Below, piece after piece: positions 38,865-48,167 of a stretch of DNA of 64,000 nucleotides (positions are counted from its first letter, which is position 1; the number at the start of each line of letters is the position of its first letter). The DNA lies in NCBI GenBank assembly GCA_965220535.1, contig OZ244833.1, positions 3,782,001 through 3,846,000 on the forward strand, in the 5' to 3' direction. Position numbers and translations under genes: made by a program. Under the pieces are notes generated by a model. That model searched no databases, was not told where the DNA came from, and saw only the letters and a list, made by a program, of their open reading frames with translations. Source of the stretch: HK1 sp965220535. Its GTDB lineage: Bacteria > Pseudomonadota > Gammaproteobacteria > HK1.

Positions 38865-39953
38865 TTATTTTGCCAACCAGGCTTGGAACTTCGCATCGAT
38901 ATCGTCGCGATAATCCGCCCAGAATTCGTAGTTGTAGAGGATCGTATTCTTGGCGTTATCGGGATCGGTCGGCATATGCGGAGCCATATCGATATTCAGC
39001 TCGGAATGTTTGCCGACGAGAGGGGCCGAGGATTCGCGCGCCGGACCATAAGAAATATATTTGGCTTGATCCGCAAGGCGTTGGGTGTCGGTCGCGAAAT
39101 AGATATAGTCCAAAGCCCTTTTCGTGCGCTCTTCGCTCAAACCGGCGGGGATGATCCAACCGTCGAGATCGAATACTTGCGCATCCCACAGCATGGCCAC
39201 CGGCTGTTTTTGCTCTTCGATCACCGAGAACAGACGACCGTTATAAGTCGAACCCATCACGACCTCGCCGTCGGCCAAGAGTTGCGGCGTGTCGGCGCCG
39301 GCATTCCACCAAATCACGTGATCTTTGATGGTGTCGAGTTTTTTCAACGCCCGGTCCTGACCGCTTTCCGTCGCCAGAACGTCGTATAGATCGTCTTTCG
39401 AAACCCCGTCGCAAAGCAGCGCCCATTCCATATTGTTGATGGGACGTTTTTCGAGCGAGCGTTTCCCGGGGTAGGCCTTCGTATCGAAAATCGCGCAGAT
39501 ATCCTTGGGCGGATTGTCACCGACCATATCCGTGCGATAGCCGAAGGTCGTGGAGTAGACGATTTGCGGGATGAAGCATTTGGAGACCAGCATATCGCCG
39601 AAATCCTTCGAAGCCGGGGTGCCGTCGGGCGCCGGGGCCAAGTGTTTGTCGGCGTCGATTTCCAAGGCCAAGCCTTCGTCGCACAACCGGATGGCGTCGG
39701 CGGCGACGACGTCGACGACGTCCCAAGTGACATTGTCGGCTTCGTTCATCGCTCGCAGTTTGGCGACCGCTTCGGCGCTGCTGTCATCGTTGATGACCCG
39801 AATGCCGGTTTTTTCCGTCCACGGCTCGTGATAGGCCTTGAGCTGGGATTTGGAGTAGGCACCGCCCCAAGAGACGATGGTCATTTCTTGGGCGCCGGCA
39901 ACGGCGGACAGTGCCAAGACGCCCGCGGCCACGATTGCATGGGTAAGTCTCAT
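38865..39953 (-). CDS. Periplasmic polyamine-type ABC binding protein, PotD-like
   Basis: A 362-aa extracellular solute-binding protein with a Sec signal peptide ending near AVAGAQE. The mature N-terminus MTIVSWGGAYSKSQLKAYHEPW is typical of the PotD/PotF branch, followed by TWDVVDVVAADAIRLCDEG. It delivers a putrescine/spermidine-like or related cationic solute to the PotB/PotC-like pair. Gene order potA-potD-potB-potC on the minus strand supports one operon. Exact ligand cannot be read from sequence. Confidence 0.92.
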   Translation of the reverse strand: MRLTHAIVAAGVLALSAVAGAQEMTIVSWGGAYSKSQLKAYHEPWTEKTGIRVINDDSSAEAVAKLRAMNEADNVTWDVVDVVAADAIRLCDEGLALEIDADKHLAPAPDGTPASKDFGDMLVSKCFIPQIVYSTTFGYRTDMVGDNPPKDICAIFDTKAYPGKRSLEKRPINNMEWALLCDGVSKDDLYDVLATESGQDRALKKLDTIKDHVIWWNAGADTPQLLADGEVVMGSTYNGRLFSVIEEQKQPVAMLWDAQVFDLDGWIIPAGLSEERTKRALDYIYFATDTQRLADQAKYISYGPARESSAPLVGKHSELNIDMAPHMPTDPDNAKNTILYNYEFWADYRDDIDAKFQAWLAK

Positions 39954-40122
39954 CTTGATTTCTCCTTGAAAATACCCGTTGATTCAAAGGATCGAGGAGC
40001 CGAATTACGGGCGAAATTCGCTTCCCTGGTACGGATGCTTGTACGGATAACTCCACTCAATTCTTTTCAAAGTCATCCTTTTCAAAATATCCCTCGGGTG
40101 ATCATGATTGAAAAGACGTGTT

Positions 40123-40193
40123 GTTATCGATGAGTCGTTATCGACGAATGGCTATCGATGAATCGTTATCGATGAATCGTTATCGATGAAGTC
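40123..40193. repeat. 14-bp tandem repeat between potA-like and potD-like genes
   Basis: Five consecutive units of the form gttatcgatgaatc (40123-40136, 40137-40150, 40151-40164, 40165-40178, and a 15-bp unit at 40179-40193), each with a central ATCGAT or ATCGAC. It fills part of the 260-bp gap within the transporter operon. Confidence 0.85.
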
Positions 40194-40213
40194 GCATCGA
40201 GAATCGACAGGCA

Positions 40214-41332
40214 TCAACTGCCGGTATCGAGAGCCCGACAATCATCGGCTAGCCAGCCGATTTCGATGATCCGACCCGGTTCGAGCCGCGCCTGATCCGG
40301 AGCGTTGCGGGTCTTGATGATAAAACTCTCGTTGCCGGCGACCCGAACGCGGGTACGAAAGATATCGCCCATATAGATGAACTCCAGCACTTCGGCTTCG
40401 AGGGTATGGGCGTCGGGGTGCAGGCGATCTTTGTTGAACTCGACCCGCTCGGGACGAATCGACACCCGCGTTTTCTCTCCCGGCCGATCGACATTGATCG
40501 GTTTGCAGTCGATCATCTCGCCGTTTTCGAGTTTGACGAGGGCGTATCCGTCGCCGATCGAATGCACGACCCCGTCCAGGGTGTTGTTCTCGCCGATGAA
40601 TTGGGCTACGAAGCTGTTTTCGGGTTCTTCGTAGAGGATATCGGGTTTTGCCACTTGTTGGATGCGGCCATCGTCGAATACCGCAACCCGATCCGACATG
40701 GTCAGGGCCTCGGTCTGATCGTGGGTCACATAGACCACGGTGATGCCTAGCCGGTGGGTGAGATCGGTGATCTCGAACTGCATTTTTTCCCGCAGTTGTT
40801 TGTCGAGAGCGCCGAGCGGCTCGTCCATCAGCACCAGCTGAGGTTCGAAAACCAAGGCGCGGGCGAGGGCGATTCGTTGTTGCTGTCCGCCCGAGAGTTG
40901 TGCCGGGCGACGCCCCCCGAATTCCCCCATCTCGACCATATCGAGGGCTTTGATCACCTTCTTTTCGCGCTCGGACTTTCCGATCTTGCGCACTTCCAAG
41001 GGGAAGGACAAATTCTCCGCCACCGTCATGTGGGGGAAGAGGGCGTAATTTTGGAATACCATGCCGATGCCGCGGCGGTGGGGAGGGATATGGTTGATCG
41101 ACACCCCGTCGAGGCGAATATCGCCGTGGGTCGCGGTTTCGAAGCCGGCCAGCATCATCAGGCAGGTGGTTTTGCCTGAGCCCGAGGGGCCGAGCATGGT
41201 CAAAAACTCGCCCTTCGGTATATCGAGATTGAGATCTTTGACGACCAAACTCTCTCCGTCATAGCTCTTTTGGACGCGATCGAATCGTACGAAGGGCTCG
41301 TTCTGTTCCGCGTTCCGTTGACTGATGGTCAA
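40214..41332 (-). CDS. potA: ABC transporter ATPase, PotA-like
   Basis: The 372-aa energising subunit of the polyamine-type importer. Walker A GPSGSGKTT, Q-loop in GMVFQNYALFPHM, signature LSGGQQQRIALARAL, Walker B LVLMDEPLGALD and the H-loop VTHDQTEAL are all present. The C-terminal ~130 residues form the TOBE regulatory domain (NSFVAQFIGENNTLDG, VSIRPERVE). It is the first gene of the operon (potA, potD, potB, potC); the 260-bp gap before potD carries the tandem repeat. ATG 41332 is the natural start. Confidence 0.95.
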   Translation of the reverse strand: MTISQRNAEQNEPFVRFDRVQKSYDGESLVVKDLNLDIPKGEFLTMLGPSGSGKTTCLMMLAGFETATHGDIRLDGVSINHIPPHRRGIGMVFQNYALFPHMTVAENLSFPLEVRKIGKSEREKKVIKALDMVEMGEFGGRRPAQLSGGQQQRIALARALVFEPQLVLMDEPLGALDKQLREKMQFEITDLTHRLGITVVYVTHDQTEALTMSDRVAVFDDGRIQQVAKPDILYEEPENSFVAQFIGENNTLDGVVHSIGDGYALVKLENGEMIDCKPINVDRPGEKTRVSIRPERVEFNKDRLHPDAHTLEAEVLEFIYMGDIFRTRVRVAGNESFIIKTRNAPDQARLEPGRIIEIGWLADDCRALDTGS

Positions 41333-41410
41333 TGTCGTTCTCCCCGGTCTTCGGCGCTGTTCCTTATCGATAGCCTTTCTATCGAGGGGCTCTCGCGATC
41401 GTCGGGGCTT

Positions 41411-41623
41411 TTAGTCCGAGTCCGCGATATTGGGGTATTGGAAAGCGGCGATGGACTTCGCAATGTCTTCGAGCATCGGGCGATTGTATAGGAGAGCCGA
41501 TCCGATTCGGGCTTTCTTCGGGGTATCGAAAAATATCGATAAAAGCGGATCGGATTCGAACAGTGCACGGGGATTGTTTGCGGGAGCGAGATTCGGTGGC
41601 AAGGGGCGGCGAGGGGCGTTCAG
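41411..41623 (-). CDS. Small hypothetical ORF, coupled to or continuing the upstream hypothetical protein
   Basis: About 63-70 residues with protein-like composition (NPRALFESDPLLSIFFDTPK, ALLYNRPMLEDIAKSIAAFQ, ending YPNIADSD). It begins at the stop codon of the 133-aa protein encoded just upstream in another frame: TACTGAAC holds both the TGA and an in-frame CTG; a TTG at 41602 is the next possible start. It is therefore either a translationally coupled small gene with a rare start, or the true C-terminus of the upstream protein after a frameshift or sequencing error. Not recognised. Confidence 0.4.
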   Translation of the reverse strand: MNAPRRPLPPNLAPANNPRALFESDPLLSIFFDTPKKARIGSALLYNRPMLEDIAKSIAAFQYPNIADSD

Positions 41624-42021
41624 TAGACGAAGCGGCCACCGCCCGGAGCGCCGCCACCGCTCGGCGGCATGGCGCCGGGGACCACGATGCGCGAGGCTTC
41701 TTCGCGCCGGATTTCTTGGGCTCGCGCGCTCAAATCGTCGACCGCGGTCTTGATGGCTTCGGGGAATTTGGAGAAGGCCTCTTCGAGCGAAGCCGCTTCG
41801 ATGGGCGCTTGCACCGGGATCGGTCCGAGCTGAGAAACGATGGTCGTTTCCGCGATATACAGGGTCGGGCGGGAGGCGTCGTGATCGCCTTTGCGATCGA
41901 CCGGCATCAAACGCCGGATGGTCGCAAGTTTGGTATCGGTGAAAACATCCTCGCAATGGAGGCTGTCGAGATCGACACTGAGCTGATCGAGGGTTTGACT
42001 GGGGTTGTCTTGCCGGTTCAC
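41620..42021 (-). CDS. Hypothetical protein
   Basis: 133 aa, soluble, acidic, no signal peptide. It begins MNRQDNPSQTLDQLSVDLDS, has a middle segment ETTIVSQLGPIPVQAPIEAA and a helix-forming stretch, and ends in a Gly/Pro-rich tail (PGAMPPSGGGAPGGGRFVY). I do not recognise the family. It lies between the transporter operon and the TGS GTPase on the same strand. A small frame continues directly past its stop. Confidence 0.55.
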   Translation of the reverse strand: MNRQDNPSQTLDQLSVDLDSLHCEDVFTDTKLATIRRLMPVDRKGDHDASRPTLYIAETTIVSQLGPIPVQAPIEAASLEEAFSKFPEAIKTAVDDLSARAQEIRREEASRIVVPGAMPPSGGGAPGGGRFVY

Positions 42022-42432
42022 GACTTTGTTATCTCCCGGGGCGTCGTTTCAGGTTCCCAAGCGACATCCGAAACGGCAAGGAGCCAAGGCCGAATCGTCT
42101 GCGAAGGATATGTCGAATCTTGAAGTCCGCGCGCGGTACGGGCAATCGACCTTGGGGGTTTTAGCAAGCGCTTGCGCCGGCGATCATGATGACGGGAATT
42201 CTCGAAAACAGGCTCGACCGAAGGCAGGCATGATTGAAATCGACCATCCGATCGATCGTCCTTCGAATTCTCGTGTCGCTTCGATTGCTTTTCCCGCCGA
42301 TTTTCCCATCGGATAGCCTCGCATCGGGCGGCTTCGACTCTTTCGACAACGAGCGAGTGTAGCACAGGGCAGGCCTCGGGCTTCGGGCCGAGGCTGTCGA
42401 TTCGCGCTCGCTTTCGACGCTATCGACGGGTT
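42022..42432. other. Intergenic region with a short hairpin
   Basis: About 410 bp with no convincing gene. A 7-bp stem (gcctcgg at 42373-42379 with ccgaggc at 42388-42394) follows the GTPase gene on the minus strand without a T-run, and a TACACT box just beyond it could be a -10 for the hypothetical gene downstream. Confidence 0.35.
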
Positions 42433-43458
42433 TTATGTATGGATTTCGATGATATCGCCGTCGGCGACCGCATGGTCCCGCCCCACCTGCCGACCGCGGA
42501 TGCGACCGCTGCGCTCCCAGAGTTTGGCATAGCGCAGCGCTCGGGCGATATCCTTGTGGATCATGGTGGCCACGTCGTGGACGGTATCCCCCGCCCGCAC
42601 CGTGAAAGGGGTGCCCATATCCGGCGGTCGCCCCGGGGTTTTGGTGTAGACCCGGGCGATCCCCAGCTGCTCGAAGAGAAAGGAGCCGATCTTTTCGAGC
42701 CCGATATCGTTTTTGACGGAAGTGATGATCCGCGGATGGGAAAAACCGCCCAAGTCGCAAAAAACTTCCAGTTCCCCTTCGAGATCCGCGCTTCGATCCG
42801 CCTTGGTCGCCACGATCAGGGTCGGCAGGCGGATCGCGAAGGGATCGTAATCCTCGGCCGATGGATCGGGCGCCGCCCTTGCGTTTTGAAAATCCGGCAA
42901 TAGCGACACCCGCTTTTCCGCGAGCATCGTCAAGGCCTCGAGGGTGCTTTCGATGCATTGCGGCTCGTGCAGGTCGACGACCAGCAAGGCGGCGTCGGCG
43001 GGTTGGAGGGCATTCGCCAGCCACGATATCGGTCGCTCGGGGGCGATCGGAGGCAAGTCCACGAGCTGGATTTGAATATCCTCGTAAGGCAGCATCGCCG
43101 GTTGGGGGAACGAGGTGGTGAAGGGATAGGGGCCGACGTCGGCGTTGGCTCCGGTCAGGTGAGAAACGATGGAGGATTTGCCGGTATTCGGAGGGCCGAG
43201 CAATGCGATTTGGGCGGCACCTTCGGGACGGATGACCAGCGCCGGGCCGCTGCGGGCGCCTCCTTTTTTCGGCCCCGAGAGTTCCTCGGTGAGTTGTTTG
43301 ATACGGGCTTTGATATCGCCTTGGAGCCGATCCGTCCCCTTGTGTTTGGGGATCGTGCGCAGCATGTCGCGCAGGCATTCGAGGCGCTCTTTGGGCTCTC
43401 GCGCACCCCGAAAGGCGGCTTCGGCAGCCTTGTATTCAGGGGAAAGATTGGCCGGCAT
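42433..43458 (-). CDS. TGS-domain GTPase of the Obg/DRG group
   Basis: A 341-aa translation-factor-class GTPase. G1 is GPPNTGKSSIVSHL, the switch region is GPYPFTTSFPQPAMLPYEDI, G3 is VDLPPI, and G4 is ATKADRSA (T/NKxD type). The C-terminal ~75 residues are a TGS domain (VYTKTPGRPPDMGTPFTVRAG, ending DHAVADGDIIEIH). The N-terminal ~75 residues are charged and helical. Function is inferred from the family: a ribosome-associated GTPase. It differs from ObgE, which has an Obg fold N-terminus; similar stand-alone TGS GTPases occur in bacteria and archaea. Confidence 0.85.
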   Translation of the reverse strand: MPANLSPEYKAAEAAFRGAREPKERLECLRDMLRTIPKHKGTDRLQGDIKARIKQLTEELSGPKKGGARSGPALVIRPEGAAQIALLGPPNTGKSSIVSHLTGANADVGPYPFTTSFPQPAMLPYEDIQIQLVDLPPIAPERPISWLANALQPADAALLVVDLHEPQCIESTLEALTMLAEKRVSLLPDFQNARAAPDPSAEDYDPFAIRLPTLIVATKADRSADLEGELEVFCDLGGFSHPRIITSVKNDIGLEKIGSFLFEQLGIARVYTKTPGRPPDMGTPFTVRAGDTVHDVATMIHKDIARALRYAKLWERSGRIRGRQVGRDHAVADGDIIEIHT

Positions 43459-43606
43459 CGGATTTGGGTGCTTGGCGGTGTTCGGGGTCGAAGGGAAGAT
43501 GAGAGGGGCGCAAAGCGGGCTCGGCCTCGAGGCTTTCGCAGGTTGCGAGGATCGGATGCAAACCCGAAGACGCGACCGTCGAGCGTACGCTTCCGATTCC
43601 GCCCTT

Positions 43607-44128
43607 TCAATTCAAGGGCAGGGAAAAACGCAGATGCGTGGTTTCCATCCCGGGGTTGTCTTCGTATTTGCCCGCATTGGAGCGGTGATCCCAGCCCAAG
43701 CCGATACGAAAACCGTTAGCGGCGGTCCAAGCCACTTCGATGCCGGAGCGATATTCCAGCATCCCTCCGAGATCGATACCCGAGCCGTGCCCGAAAGCGC
43801 CGGCCATCGCATGCAGTTGGACGCTCGTTCCCGGGAGCGGGGTGTGAAAGGTCCAAGCGAAACCGCCGCCGGCCCAGATATCCATTTCATCGGTCAGCGA
43901 AACGCCGTAGATGGGTTGGAAGGGTCCGTAGGCGATGTCGATATCGTGCCGGATATAAAGCTCGCGGATGTCGAGTTTTTCGTCTTTCCAATAGACCTGT
44001 CCCGCCGCCAGCGAAAGGTGCGAGGGAATATCGCGTTTCGCGATGCAACCGCTTTCGCAGTGGTTGATGAGCATATCCCCGGTTCCGAAGGCCAGCATCA
44101 GCGCGGCGAAGATTCCGTTGTTCGGCAT
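43607..44128 (-). CDS. PagL-like lipid A deacylase / acyloxyacyl hydrolase family
   Basis: A 173-aa small beta-barrel candidate with the family's C-terminal active-site region: GLGWDHRSNAGKYEDNPGME, carrying a His-x-Ser pair and a following Asn-Pro-Gly-x-Glu. Alternating hydrophobic strands run through the protein (IDIAYGPFQPIYGVS, IWAGGGFAWTFH). The ATG at 44128 has AGGA 9 nt upstream; upstream in-frame codons lie in the 3' region of the CoxL-like gene and are not coding. Signal peptide is weak (FAALMLAFGTG). Likely trims 3-O acyl chains of lipid A in the outer membrane; activity inferred. Confidence 0.65.
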   Translation of the reverse strand: MPNNGIFAALMLAFGTGDMLINHCESGCIAKRDIPSHLSLAAGQVYWKDEKLDIRELYIRHDIDIAYGPFQPIYGVSLTDEMDIWAGGGFAWTFHTPLPGTSVQLHAMAGAFGHGSGIDLGGMLEYRSGIEVAWTAANGFRIGLGWDHRSNAGKYEDNPGMETTHLRFSLPLN

Positions 44129-44186
44129 GATCGAGTTCCTATGAAAATCGGTTTTTGCGGCAAGCGCCCCGGCGTTCTCGTCGATT

Positions 44187-46664
44187 TCAATCGGTGGCGG
44201 TTCGGCCGCCGATACCGGCGGCCCGCGCCGCGGCGCAAGCGGTCCACAGGCGCCAGGGAGTGACGGGCATATCGATATGCTCGACCCCGAAAGGAGCCAA
44301 GGCATCGACGACGGCGTTGACAAGCGTCGGACATGCGGCGGTGCAGCCGGATTCCCCGACGCCTTTGACCCCCAAAGGATTGGTGCGGGCGGGCACGCAA
44401 TTGCGCTCGAAGCGGAAAGAGGGGAGATCGTCGGCCCGGGGGATCGTGTAGTCCATGAAACTGCCGGAGAGGATCTGCCCCGAATCCGGATCGTAAATCA
44501 CGTTTTCGAGCAAGGCTTGCCCCAAGCCCTGCGCGATGCCGCCGTGCACTTGACCCTCGACGAGCATCGGATTGATCGCCACCCCGTGGTCGTTGACCGC
44601 GCTATAGCGCACGATGTCGATGGCCCCGGTTTGGGGATCGATTTCGACCTCGCAGACATGGCAGCCGCAGGGGTAGTTGTATTGTTTCGCGTGGTAGTGG
44701 CTGGTCGCTTGCAGCCCGATCTCGAAAGAGTCGGGTAGGGCATCGGGCCGAAAGGAGGCGAGAACCACATCGGGCAAGGCGATGCTGCGGTTGGTGCCGC
44801 TGGCGGTGAAAACGCCGTCGTCGAAGCGAATTCGCTCCTCGGGGGCTTCGAGCGCACCGGCGGCGATGCGCTTGCCGCGGGCGACGATCGCTTGTGCGGC
44901 CAGCGTGATCCCCATGGCGGCGACGGTCGCGGTGCGCGAGCCGCCGGTCCCTTGCCCGGGGCCGATCAGGTCGCTGTCGCCTTGCAGCACGTGCACGGAC
45001 TCGAGGGGGATGCCGAGGTGGTCGCCGGCGACCTGCGCGAAGGTCGTGGCGTGGCCGTGGCCCGCCCCCTGTCCGCTCAGGCTGATACGCAAATCGCCGT
45101 TCGGTTGGAAGACGAGGCTGACGCGGTTGTCGAGAAATCCGTCGGGCTCTTGGAAAAGGGCGAAGCCGAAACCCCGTAGCCGCCCGCGCCTTTGCGCCTC
45201 TTGCCGGCGTTCTTCGAAGCCCGCGCGGTCCGCAAGCAATAGCGCGTCGTCCATATTGGCCACGAATTCCCCGCTGTCGAATTCGATGCCGGTGCCGGTG
45301 GAAAAGGGCATCGCTTCGGGCGGGACCGCATTGCGTCGACGCAAATCGGCGGCGTCGCGGCCGGTTTCGCGGGCGGCGGCGTCCACGAGTCTTTCGATCA
45401 CGTGGTTGTACTCCGGTTTGCCCGCGCCCCGGTAGGCATGGACGGGTACGGTATTGGTGAAGACCACCTCCGTGCGCGCGTGCCACGCCCGGATGCGATA
45501 GACCCCGGTCAGACAGCGCACGCCGCCGACGGTGGGGATGGTCGGCGACTCCGCCGTGGCATAAGCCCCGATATTCGAGATCGTGCGGGTACGGACGGCG
45601 AGGAAATTGCCTTCCTCGTCCAAGGCCAGCTCCGCGTCGGTGACATGATCCCGGCCTTGTCCGTCGCTGACGAAGCTCTCGGTGCGTTGCGCGATCCATT
45701 TGACGCATCGAGCGCAGCGCTTCGCCGCCCAAGCGATCAGCACATGCTCGGGATAGGCCCGGATCTTGATCCCGAAGGCCCCGCCGACATCGTCGGTGAC
45801 GATGCGAATGCCGGCGCTGCCGACCCCCAAAGAGCGGGCGATCGCTTCGAGCAGGGTGCCGGGGCCTTGGGTCGGGGTGAAAAGGGTGTAGCGCCCCCGG
45901 CTTTCGTCGAATTCCGCGATCACCCCGCGGTTTTCCATCGGGGCGGCGATCACGCGGTTGTTGACGATGCGCAAGCAAGTGCGATGGGCGGCTTCGGCGA
46001 AGGCTTTTTCCGTCTCCTCGGCATCGCCGCCCTCCCAGTCGAGGGCCAGATTGCCCGGCGCATCCGGCCAAAGGCGCAGGGCGTTTGCTTCGCGGGCGGC
46101 GCGGGCGTCGGTCACCACCGGCAATTCCTCGTAATCCACCAGCACGCATTCCGCGGCGTCGAGGGCATCGGTCAATCGTTCGGCGACGATCAGCGCGACC
46201 GGATCGCCGACGTGCATGACCCGCTCCTTCGCCAGCAAGGGGTGGGGGGTGCCGATGCTTTGCTCGCCGTTTCGTCCGCGCACTTTGTTGTCGTCCCGTA
46301 GCGGGGCGATGCCGTCCTCCTCCAGTTCGCGCCAGGTAAGCACCGCGATCACCCCGGCGCAGGCCATGGCTTCGGCGGTGTCGATGGAGACGATGCGGGC
46401 ATGGGCGTAGGGGGAGCGCACGATCAAGGCATGCGCTTGATGGGCCCGATCGATATCCTCGATGAAGCGTCCCCGACCGGTCGCGAGGGCGATATCTTCG
46501 CGCCGGGGAAGGCTGATTCCGATGGCGCCTCGGGTTCGGGTATCGACCGTCGACGCTCGTTCGTCTTCGCTGCTCACCGGCGCTTCTCTCCGCATGGTAT
46601 GAACGGGATCTTCGGGCTCGCAAGGACGAGACCCGGCTTCGAAAACGCTTCGTATTTTACGCAT
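44187..46664 (-). CDS. Molybdopterin hydroxylase large subunit, CoxL form II-like
   Basis: An 825-aa member of the xanthine oxidase family. Cofactor and active-site features are visible: PVHAYRGAGKPEYNH (the AYRGAG form II signature instead of the AYRCSFR of true CO dehydrogenase), GQGAGHGHATTFAQV, and GVKGVGESGCTAACPT with the catalytic Glu. The medium FAD and small FeS subunits that normally accompany it are not adjacent. The start is uncertain; a Met about 23 codons in is an alternative. Substrate unknown (aldehyde or heteroaromatic hydroxylation likely). The flanking EamA exporter and PagL-like genes do not indicate a pathway. Confidence 0.85.
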   Translation of the reverse strand: MRKIRSVFEAGSRPCEPEDPVHTMRREAPVSSEDERASTVDTRTRGAIGISLPRREDIALATGRGRFIEDIDRAHQAHALIVRSPYAHARIVSIDTAEAMACAGVIAVLTWRELEEDGIAPLRDDNKVRGRNGEQSIGTPHPLLAKERVMHVGDPVALIVAERLTDALDAAECVLVDYEELPVVTDARAAREANALRLWPDAPGNLALDWEGGDAEETEKAFAEAAHRTCLRIVNNRVIAAPMENRGVIAEFDESRGRYTLFTPTQGPGTLLEAIARSLGVGSAGIRIVTDDVGGAFGIKIRAYPEHVLIAWAAKRCARCVKWIAQRTESFVSDGQGRDHVTDAELALDEEGNFLAVRTRTISNIGAYATAESPTIPTVGGVRCLTGVYRIRAWHARTEVVFTNTVPVHAYRGAGKPEYNHVIERLVDAAARETGRDAADLRRRNAVPPEAMPFSTGTGIEFDSGEFVANMDDALLLADRAGFEERRQEAQRRGRLRGFGFALFQEPDGFLDNRVSLVFQPNGDLRISLSGQGAGHGHATTFAQVAGDHLGIPLESVHVLQGDSDLIGPGQGTGGSRTATVAAMGITLAAQAIVARGKRIAAGALEAPEERIRFDDGVFTASGTNRSIALPDVVLASFRPDALPDSFEIGLQATSHYHAKQYNYPCGCHVCEVEIDPQTGAIDIVRYSAVNDHGVAINPMLVEGQVHGGIAQGLGQALLENVIYDPDSGQILSGSFMDYTIPRADDLPSFRFERNCVPARTNPLGVKGVGESGCTAACPTLVNAVVDALAPFGVEHIDMPVTPWRLWTACAAARAAGIGGRTATD

Positions 46665-46745
46665 CCGGCAGGCTCGGCAAGGCTTTTTGCATGCCTTTTG
46701 CGATATCGTCGGATCGCGGCGACGGCGGCATCTTGGCGAGATCGA

Positions 46746-47621
46746 TCATGCTTGCCATCCGATCAAAGCCACGCTCGCCGCCACGACCAGGGTCGCGATC
46801 GCCACCCGCCAGGTGACGGTCTCCTCTTCGAAGACCAAAGCGCCGAGCAAGAGGGTGAACAGCGGCGCACAGGCGATGGTCGGAGCGACCACCACCAGTC
46901 GCCCTTCGAGCAAGGCGGTATTGACGGTGACGACGGCTCCGCCGTAGGCGATCCCGGTCGCGATCAGCCACCTTATCCCCTCCGGAGGCACGCTTCTTAG
47001 AACCGGTCGGCGGTGATATAGATGGTTGGCCAAGGCGCAGATGAAAGCGACGCTGTAGGCGATCAGCGCCACGAAAAAGGGGCTCGGGATTTCTTCCAGC
47101 GCGATCTTCGAAAAGGCCTGCACGAGGCTGCGAATGAAGGCGGCCCCGACGGGCAAGAGCAAGGCGATCAGCGGCCAAGAGCGAACGCTGCGCCCTTTCA
47201 ACGAGAGCAGGACGACCCCGGCCACGATCCCGGCGGTGCCCAAGCCGACTCCTAAGGACAGGCTTTCCGCCAGCAGCAGCACCCCGAGGGCGACGCCGAA
47301 CAAAGGCGAGGTCGCGGCCAGCGTGGCGCTGATGGTCGGTCCGAGGATCCGCGTTCCCGCCATCCCCAAGTTCGCGGAGATCAGCGGTCTTAGGAATCCG
47401 AGGGCGATCAGAAGCGGCAGCATCGAGGCCGTCCAGTACCAGGACTCCATATAAAAAGGAGCGGCGAGCCAATAGAAGCCGACGCTGACCCCGATCTGCC
47501 ACAAGGCGGCGGTGCGAAAATCGACGTAACGAAGAGCCAAGCGCGAGAACTGATTGCCGAATGCGAAGAGGATCGCCGCCCCCAAGGAGAGAGAAATCGT
47601 CAAAGCATCGCTTGGGTGCAC
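46746..47621 (-). CDS. EamA/DMT-family transporter
   Basis: A 291-aa inner-membrane protein with about ten hydrophobic segments in two EamA repeats. The first includes ISLSLGAAILFAFGNQFS and GPTISATLAATSPLFGVALG. The second includes LIATGIAYGGAVVTVNTALL and APTIACAPLFTLLLGALVF. Members export or exchange metabolites. ATG 47621 is divergent from gltB across 546 bp. Confidence 0.88.
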   Translation of the reverse strand: MHPSDALTISLSLGAAILFAFGNQFSRLALRYVDFRTAALWQIGVSVGFYWLAAPFYMESWYWTASMLPLLIALGFLRPLISANLGMAGTRILGPTISATLAATSPLFGVALGVLLLAESLSLGVGLGTAGIVAGVVLLSLKGRSVRSWPLIALLLPVGAAFIRSLVQAFSKIALEEIPSPFFVALIAYSVAFICALANHLYHRRPVLRSVPPEGIRWLIATGIAYGGAVVTVNTALLEGRLVVVAPTIACAPLFTLLLGALVFEEETVTWRVAIATLVVAASVALIGWQA

Positions 47622-48167
47622 GGCGTTTTATCCTGCTGATCGTTCAATCGCTCCCTCCTGTTCGAGCGAAATCGCCCGGGATTGTCGATGGCCCGGGCTC
47701 GGGCTTCGCTCGGCGCGGCGGGCGGCGACGGCCCGAGAGGGGCCGGCTTTTCAAAGCGTCGAAGGGCGATCGAGAAAAGAACGAGGGCGAGGGCTTGGGG
47801 TCGCCGCGAGCGCTCCGGCGGTCGTATCGTAAAAGCCCCGGTCGGCGAGTCGAAAGCGCTTGTTCGGCGATGTTTTCCTTGATCGCGGAGGAAATTTCTG
47901 TCATTTTACAAACGCGCATCGGATCGGGATTTTTCCTATCGTACAATTTGGCTATCTTAAGGGAGGAAGGGGGAAGGGGATTTTCGCTTCGCATGGCAAT
48001 CGTCCCCCCATCGACTCTTCGCTGCGCTCGCTTTCCTCGCCAAGGAACACTTAGCTTCGGTATCGGTCTTTTCGTTCGCCCGGCGTATCGGATGCGTCGC
48101 CCCCAAAGCGAGCGAAAAGAGCGACTTGCGCAGATAACGTCAATCCGATCTTCGAAACGGAGTCCAG
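47622..48167. other. Divergent intergenic region EamA / gltB
   Basis: About 545 bp with no convincing gene in any frame. It should carry the gltBD promoter and possibly nitrogen-responsive sites; I see an AT-rich stretch at 47900-47960 but no pair of boxes I would commit to. Confidence 0.35.
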
